Shown piece after piece: positions 6,805 to 9,302 of a stretch of 9,302 nt of DNA. How positions within the stretch are numbered: position 1 is the stretch's first letter; each line of letters begins with the position of its first letter. The DNA lies in contig JADZDV010000326.1 of the NCBI GenBank assembly GCA_020850915.1, positions 1-9,302 of the forward strand, given 5' to 3'. The notes below the pieces were generated by a model. That model had not been told where the DNA came from and made no database searches. It saw only the letters and a list, made by a program, of their open reading frames with translations. The DNA is from Chloroflexota bacterium. Its GTDB lineage: Bacteria > Chloroflexota > UBA6077 > JADZDV01. A program made the translations under genes and the position numbers.

Positions 6805-6834
6805 TTGGTCCTGGTTTCTATCATGCGCTATGCT
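6805..6834 (+). promoter_or_regulatory. Probable promoter of the VOC / secreted-protein unit
   Basis: TTGGTC (6805-6810) and TATGCT (6829-6834) are separated by 18 bases, placing the start near 6841 and giving a leader of about 60 bases. An alternative -10, TATCAT (6819-6824), matches the consensus better (five of six) but has no good -35 partner. Both lie in the 149-base gap after the winged-helix gene, where a promoter is needed. The first part of that gap (6752-6804) shows no clear terminator. Confidence 0.4.
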
Positions 6835-6858
6835 CGGCGCGCATTGGGATGACCCGGA

Positions 6859-6885
6859 GGACGGCTCTTTTCCTCCCCGCCGTCC
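6859..6885 (+). other. Hairpin in the 5' leader of the VOC gene
   Basis: GGACGGC (6859-6865) pairs perfectly with GCCGTCC (6879-6885) across a 13-base pyrimidine-rich loop that contains TTTT and TCCTCC. The TCCTCC in the loop could also pair with GGAGGA (6856-6861), giving a competing fold. The ribosome site GGGAG (6890-6894) begins four bases after the stem, so the fold could affect translation, but it leaves that site exposed. Confidence 0.4.
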
Positions 6886-6900
6886 GTTTGGGAGCCGCGT

Positions 6901-7296
6901 ATGACCGCCCCGCTCGAGTATCGCTTCAACCACATCCACCTCTTCTGCAGCGACCTGGAAGCCACGGCCCGCTGGTTCCTGGAGGGCATGGGCGCCGAGC
7001 TGGTCGAGCGGCGCGACTCCGCCGGCGTGCCGTCCGTCGTGCTGGATCTCGGCGGCGCGCCGCTCATCCTGCGCGGCGAGCGGCCCGGGGAGGACCTGGG
7101 CGTCGCTCAGGGAAGGCACGTTGGGACGGACCACTTTGGTCTAGCCGTGCGGGACATCATGGCTGTCGCGGCGGAGCTGAGACGTCGCGGCGTGGAGCTG
7201 GAGAGCGACCCGTTCGAGTTCCGTCCCGGCGTCAGGATCGCCTACGTCCGCGGACCCGACGGCGTGCGCATCGAGCTGGTCGAAGAATCGGAATAG
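6901..7296 (+). CDS. VOC-family (glyoxalase-fold) protein
   Basis: This 131-residue protein is one complete vicinal-oxygen-chelate unit of two beta-alpha-beta-beta-beta modules. Module 1 starts FNHIHLFCSDLEATARWFLEG (9-29), with His11 at the usual metal-ligand position. Module 2 starts TDHFGLAVRDIMAVAAELR (76-94), with His78. It ends GPDGVRIELVEE (118-129), with Glu125 as the expected third ligand. All metal-binding positions appear to be kept, so a metal-dependent lyase, isomerase, dioxygenase or thiol-transfer activity is possible. Which one cannot be read from the sequence. The family includes glyoxalase I, bleomycin and fosfomycin resistance proteins and methylmalonyl-CoA epimerase. The ATG has GGGAG six bases upstream. 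It is the first gene of a probable two-gene unit with the secreted protein 42 bases downstream. Confidence 0.85.
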   Translation: MTAPLEYRFNHIHLFCSDLEATARWFLEGMGAELVERRDSAGVPSVVLDLGGAPLILRGERPGEDLGVAQGRHVGTDHFGLAVRDIMAVAAELRRRGVELESDPFEFRPGVRIAYVRGPDGVRIELVEESE

Positions 7297-7298
7297 CT

Positions 7299-7322
7299 CC
7301 GGCCGGTCGAAGAGACCGCCGG
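7299..7322 (+). other. Strong intercistronic hairpin after the VOC gene
   Basis: CCGG-C-CGGTC (7299-7308) pairs with GACCG-CCGG (7314-7322) around the loop GAAGA. This is nine base pairs with one bulged C, starting two bases after the VOC stop codon. It is followed by GAAGGGGAG rather than a T-run, so it is not a classical intrinsic terminator. Its 3' arm lies four bases before the GGGGAG ribosome site of the secreted protein. It may stabilise the VOC message or reduce read-through. Confidence 0.5.
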
Positions 7323-7338
7323 GGAAGGGGAGATCGAG

Positions 7339-8241
7339 ATGGCCATCGGGAGGAGAAGGATCGCACTGACGGCGCTTGCCGCCGCGTTGACGCTTGGCTC
7401 GTTGCCTGCGACTCCCGCGTCGGCGCAAGTGAGCTGCACGTTCACCCTGGGCTTCAAGGCGCTGCACGACCAGATGCCGGACGTCGTGGGCGATTGTCTG
7501 GAGAACGAGCGCTTCAACCCGCGGAACGGCAACGCCGAGCAGCGGACGAAGGGCGGCCTGCTAGTCTGGCGCAAGGCTGACAACTGGACCGCCTTCACCA
7601 ACGGCGCGACCACCTGGATCAACGGCCCGGAAGGGCTGGTCAGCCGGCCGAACGCCGGTCCGCTCTTCCCCTGGGAGACGCCGGCGCCGTCTCCGCCCCC
7701 GGCCGCGCAGCCAGGCGCTGAGCCCCCGGCAAGTTCGCAGCAGCCGGCCCAACCCGACGTGGCGAAGAAGGTCGATCCCCGGGACATTGCTCTGAAGCCG
7801 GAGGATCTGCCGCCCGGGTTCAAGGTTGTCCCGGATGCGACGAAATACCAGACGCTCGAGAACGGCGGGGGCGTCATGTACCTGTTGACGATGGGCCGTG
7901 ATCCCTCGACCCCGGGGTATCTCACCGAGCCGGTTGCCGTGGCGCAGGTCATCATGCGAATCGACAACCTGCTGGGAACGTCGGCCATGGTGCTTACCGG
8001 CATGCGCGACAGCCTGGTGAAAGACCAGGGTATGACCGTAGTGCAGGACGCTCCGAACGATGCCACTCACATGACGCTGTCCAAGAAGGAGTCCCAGACG
8101 GACAGTCTGACCTACGGCTACGCCAAGGGAGACTTTGTCATCGCAACCATAGCGTCCGGCCTGCCCGGCACGGTTACCCTTCCGCCCTTGATCAAGCTTT
8201 CGGAGACCTCCGGCGAGCGCCTGGATGCCGCGACGCGGTAG
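7339..8241 (+). CDS. Secreted two-domain protein of unknown function
   Basis: The 300-residue product has a clear Sec signal peptide: a basic start (MAIGRRR), a hydrophobic core to about residue 22, then ATPASA|Q with predicted cleavage after Ala29. The mature N-terminal domain (30-112) carries FTLGFKALHDQMPDVVGDCL, GLLVWRKADNWTAFTNGATTW and a terminal FPWE. This type is often seen as a stand-alone or repeated module in secreted Chloroflexota and actinobacterial proteins, with no biochemical role that I know of. Cys33 and Cys53 are the only cysteines and could form a disulphide. A Pro/Ala/Gln-rich linker (113-141) leads to a second domain (about 145-295) starting DIALKPEDLPPGFKVV, a soluble alpha/beta-looking segment I cannot name. 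There is no lipobox, sortase motif or C-terminal anchor, so it is probably free outside the membrane. The start has GGGGAG six bases upstream. No enzyme motif is visible. Confidence 0.82.
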   Translation: MAIGRRRIALTALAAALTLGSLPATPASAQVSCTFTLGFKALHDQMPDVVGDCLENERFNPRNGNAEQRTKGGLLVWRKADNWTAFTNGATTWINGPEGLVSRPNAGPLFPWETPAPSPPPAAQPGAEPPASSQQPAQPDVAKKVDPRDIALKPEDLPPGFKVVPDATKYQTLENGGGVMYLLTMGRDPSTPGYLTEPVAVAQVIMRIDNLLGTSAMVLTGMRDSLVKDQGMTVVQDAPNDATHMTLSKKESQTDSLTYGYAKGDFVIATIASGLPGTVTLPPLIKLSETSGERLDAATR

Positions 8242-8244
8242 GCC

Positions 8245-8272
8245 GAGACGGGGGCGGACCTTCCGCTATACT
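8245..8272 (+). promoter_or_regulatory. Promoter of the cobalamin operon
   Basis: The -10 box TATACT (8267-8272) matches consensus at five of six positions. A weak -35, GAGACG (8245-8250), lies 16 bases upstream. Transcription would begin near 8279, two bases before the proposed first helix of the riboswitch, which supports the call. The box sits directly after the stop codon of the secreted protein. Confidence 0.55.
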
Positions 8273-8280
8273 TCCCGAGT

Positions 8281-8475
8281 TGGCGACTGAACCACGCCAC
8301 ACTTTCGGTCCGGGTGGCCGGCTGGGGCCGGCAGAATAGGGAAGGCGGTGTGAATCCGCCGCGGTCGCGCCACTGTGAGCGGGGAGCCGCACGGCCAGCA
8401 GCCACTGTCTCGAGCGAGATGGGAAGGCGCCGTGCGGCGGCGATCTGCAAGCCAGGAGACCTGCCCGGGTCGTCA
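8281..8475 (+). ncRNA. Cobalamin riboswitch (AdoCbl type)
   Basis: The conserved core is plain. ATAGGGAA (8336-8343) is followed by the stem-loop GGCGG-TGTGAAT-CCGCC (8344-8360), then GCCACTGT (8369-8376). A peripheral arm has CCACTG (8402-8407) and GGGAAGG (8421-8427). The B12-box GCCAGGAGACCTGCC lies at 8451-8465. GCCGGC (8317-8322) and GCCGGC (8327-8332) form an upstream hairpin. I set the ends by a closing helix: TGGCGAC (8281-8287) pairs with GTCGTCA (8469-8475), with one G-U pair. The arm between the ACTGT block and the B12-box indicates the longer adenosylcobalamin-type class. It lies upstream of cobO and cobN, so rising coenzyme B12 should lower their expression. This is the standard negative feedback. 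Confidence 0.93.
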
Positions 8476-8648
8476 GGGAGCCGCTTCTCGCGTCAAGAAG
8501 CATCCTGAGCGGCCGTCCACGTCCGCCCTCGACGCCTGCACGATCGCGAGCCAGCGACGAGCACGGTTCGGGTGAGATCTCGCGGGACGGCCATAGTGCG
8601 CGGTGCGCGACCGTGTGACGAGCCCTCCCGAGACGGCGGAGGCGCGCG
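8476..8648 (+). promoter_or_regulatory. Riboswitch expression platform with possible Shine-Dalgarno-masking hairpin
   Basis: About 170 bases separate the riboswitch core from cobO, and I see no protein gene in them. No GC stem followed by a T-run is present, which argues against intrinsic termination. CCTCC (8624-8628) is exactly complementary to the ribosome site GGAGG (8638-8642) across a nine-base loop, so this short hairpin could hide the site when B12 is bound. CGGT (8601-8604) with ACCG (8610-8613) forms a small stem just upstream. Translational control is therefore the likelier mode. The loop that should kiss the riboswitch core was not identified. Confidence 0.5.
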
Positions 8649-9221
8649 GTGGTGGAAGCAGGCCTGGTTGGTGAGAAGGCGAGCCGGCGCAAGGGTCTGG
8701 TGATCATCTTCACTGGCAACGGCAAGGGCAAGACAACGGCCGCGATGGGCATGGGCGTGCGCGCTGCCGGCAACAAGATGAACGTGCTGGCCGTCCAGTT
8801 CATCAAGGGCCAGTGGAAGACCGGCGAGCAGGAGTCGCTCAAGCGGCTCGAGCCGTACTTCGAGTTGCGTCGCATGGGCCGCGGCTTCACCGTGGAGCGC
8901 CTGCGCGACAAGCGCATCGAGATGGAGGAGCACCAGGCCGCCGCGCGTGAGGCGATGGCGATGGTGCGCCAGGAGCTGACGAGCGGCCAGTACGCCATGG
9001 TCATCCTCGACGAGATCCTCGGTTCGATCAAGGCTGGCCTGGTCACCCTCGACGAGGTGCTGGAGCTGATCCGCCTGAAGCCGCCGATGGTCCACCTCGT
9101 CCTGACCGGCCGCGGCGCGCCGCCAGAGCTGATCGAAGCGTCCGACCTGGTGACCGAGATGCAGCCGATCAAGCATCCCTTCCAGCAGGGCATCCCGGCC
9201 CAGCGAGGCGTCGAGTTTTGA
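8649..9221 (+). CDS. cobO: Cob(I)yrinic acid a,c-diamide adenosyltransferase
   Basis: CobO (also CobA/BtuR) transfers the 5'-deoxyadenosyl group of ATP to Co(I) of the corrinoid, making the Co-C bond of adenosylcobalamin. It acts in the cytoplasm. At 190 residues it has normal length for the family. Marks seen are the P-loop GNGKGKT (23-29) in the reversed-ATP style of this family, VQFIKG (49-54), the VILDE strand (118-122), LTGRGAP (152-158), and the characteristic end HPFQQGIPAQRGVEF (176-190). The start is one of two adjacent GTG codons. I chose the first, with GGAGG six bases upstream; the second (8652) would drop one residue. Expression is controlled by the cobalamin riboswitch upstream. 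The stop codon overlaps the start of cobN. Confidence 0.96.
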   Translation: MVEAGLVGEKASRRKGLVIIFTGNGKGKTTAAMGMGVRAAGNKMNVLAVQFIKGQWKTGEQESLKRLEPYFELRRMGRGFTVERLRDKRIEMEEHQAAAREAMAMVRQELTSGQYAMVILDEILGSIKAGLVTLDEVLELIRLKPPMVHLVLTGRGAPPELIEASDLVTEMQPIKHPFQQGIPAQRGVEF

Positions 9222-9302
9222 CGATCTACTACCTGACCACGGCTGACACGGAGCTGCTGGCGCTGAGCCGAGCGGTCCAGGGCCTGGGCGCCGACTTTCC
9301 GA
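9218..9302 (+). CDS. cobN: Cobaltochelatase large subunit CobN, first 28 codons
   Basis: The frame starting with TTG at 9218 overlaps the cobO stop codon in the sequence TTGA (9218-9221), an arrangement typical of translational coupling. It reads MTIYYLTTADTELLALSRAV and continues to the window edge. The T/S-x-ADTEL-x-x-L pattern close to the start is characteristic of CobN, which binds hydrogenobyrinic acid a,c-diamide and receives Co2+ in the aerobic pathway. Position directly after cobO agrees. CobN is normally well over 1,000 residues, so almost all of it is outside the window. A related ChlH-type chelatase subunit is the alternative. There is no separate ribosome site beyond cobO coding sequence, so the start rests on the overlap and N-terminal match. 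Confidence 0.8.
   Translation, partial: MTIYYLTTADTELLALSRAVQGLGADFP

Noticed and set aside
8314..8575. Small plus-strand open frames inside the riboswitch leader
   Set aside because: They are Arg-rich products of structured RNA sequence, start within the riboswitch core, and have no ribosome site.
8192..9193. Long minus-strand open frame opposite the riboswitch and cobO
   Set aside because: Ser/Arg-rich shadow of cobO and the structured leader; no family features.
1..9302. tRNA or rRNA genes, CRISPR arrays, insertion sequences or prophage parts
   Set aside because: I saw no cloverleaf with a T-loop, no regularly spaced direct repeats, no transposase motif and no terminal inverted repeats.

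Overview
The window is GC-rich bacterial DNA with dense, mostly sensible gene order, several GTG and TTG start codons, and no sign of phage or transposon material. Gene content (a MoxR/ChlI-type AAA+ ATPase next to a probable VWA partner, a CoxG-like protein, a secreted two-domain protein, an HTH_42 winged-helix protein, and cobalamin-controlled cobO-cobN) fits a Chloroflexota bacterium best. An actinobacterium is the main alternative. This placement rests on remembered family resemblance, not on a search.

Layout. (1) Bases 1-1809, minus strand: a sigma70-like promoter, an AAA+ ATPase of the magnesium-chelatase-I type, then the start of its probable VWA partner, which runs off the left edge. 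(2) Bases 1861-5551, minus strand: an MdtG-like MFS exporter (TTG start), a thiamine-diphosphate enzyme of the acetolactate synthase superfamily (GTG start, strong ribosome site), and a CoxG-like SRPBCC protein 32 bases behind it. The last two are clearly one unit. The exporter lies 123 bases upstream and may be co-transcribed. (3) Bases 5647-6751, plus strand, divergent from the exporter: an HTH_42 / AlkZ-like winged-helix protein, possibly leaderless, in which the expected Q-x-Q active-site motif reads Y-S-S. (4) Bases 6805-8241, plus strand: a VOC (glyoxalase-fold) protein and a secreted protein with a proline-rich linker, separated by a strong hairpin. (5) Bases 8245-9302, plus strand: a promoter, an AdoCbl-type cobalamin riboswitch, a long expression platform with a possible Shine-Dalgarno-masking hairpin, cobO, and the first 28 codons of cobN overlapping cobO by four bases.

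Working together. The right end is a cobalamin biosynthesis operon: CobO adenosylates the corrinoid and CobN is the large cobaltochelatase subunit, with vitamin B12 shutting the operon down through the riboswitch. CobN-type chelatases need an AAA+ and a VWA partner. A pair with that architecture sits at the left end, but its close resemblance is to a stand-alone MoxR/VWA pair, so the link is only a hypothesis. No wholly new system is evident. The least explained parts are the thiamine-enzyme/CoxG-like pair, the winged-helix protein without its catalytic motif, and the long riboswitch leader.
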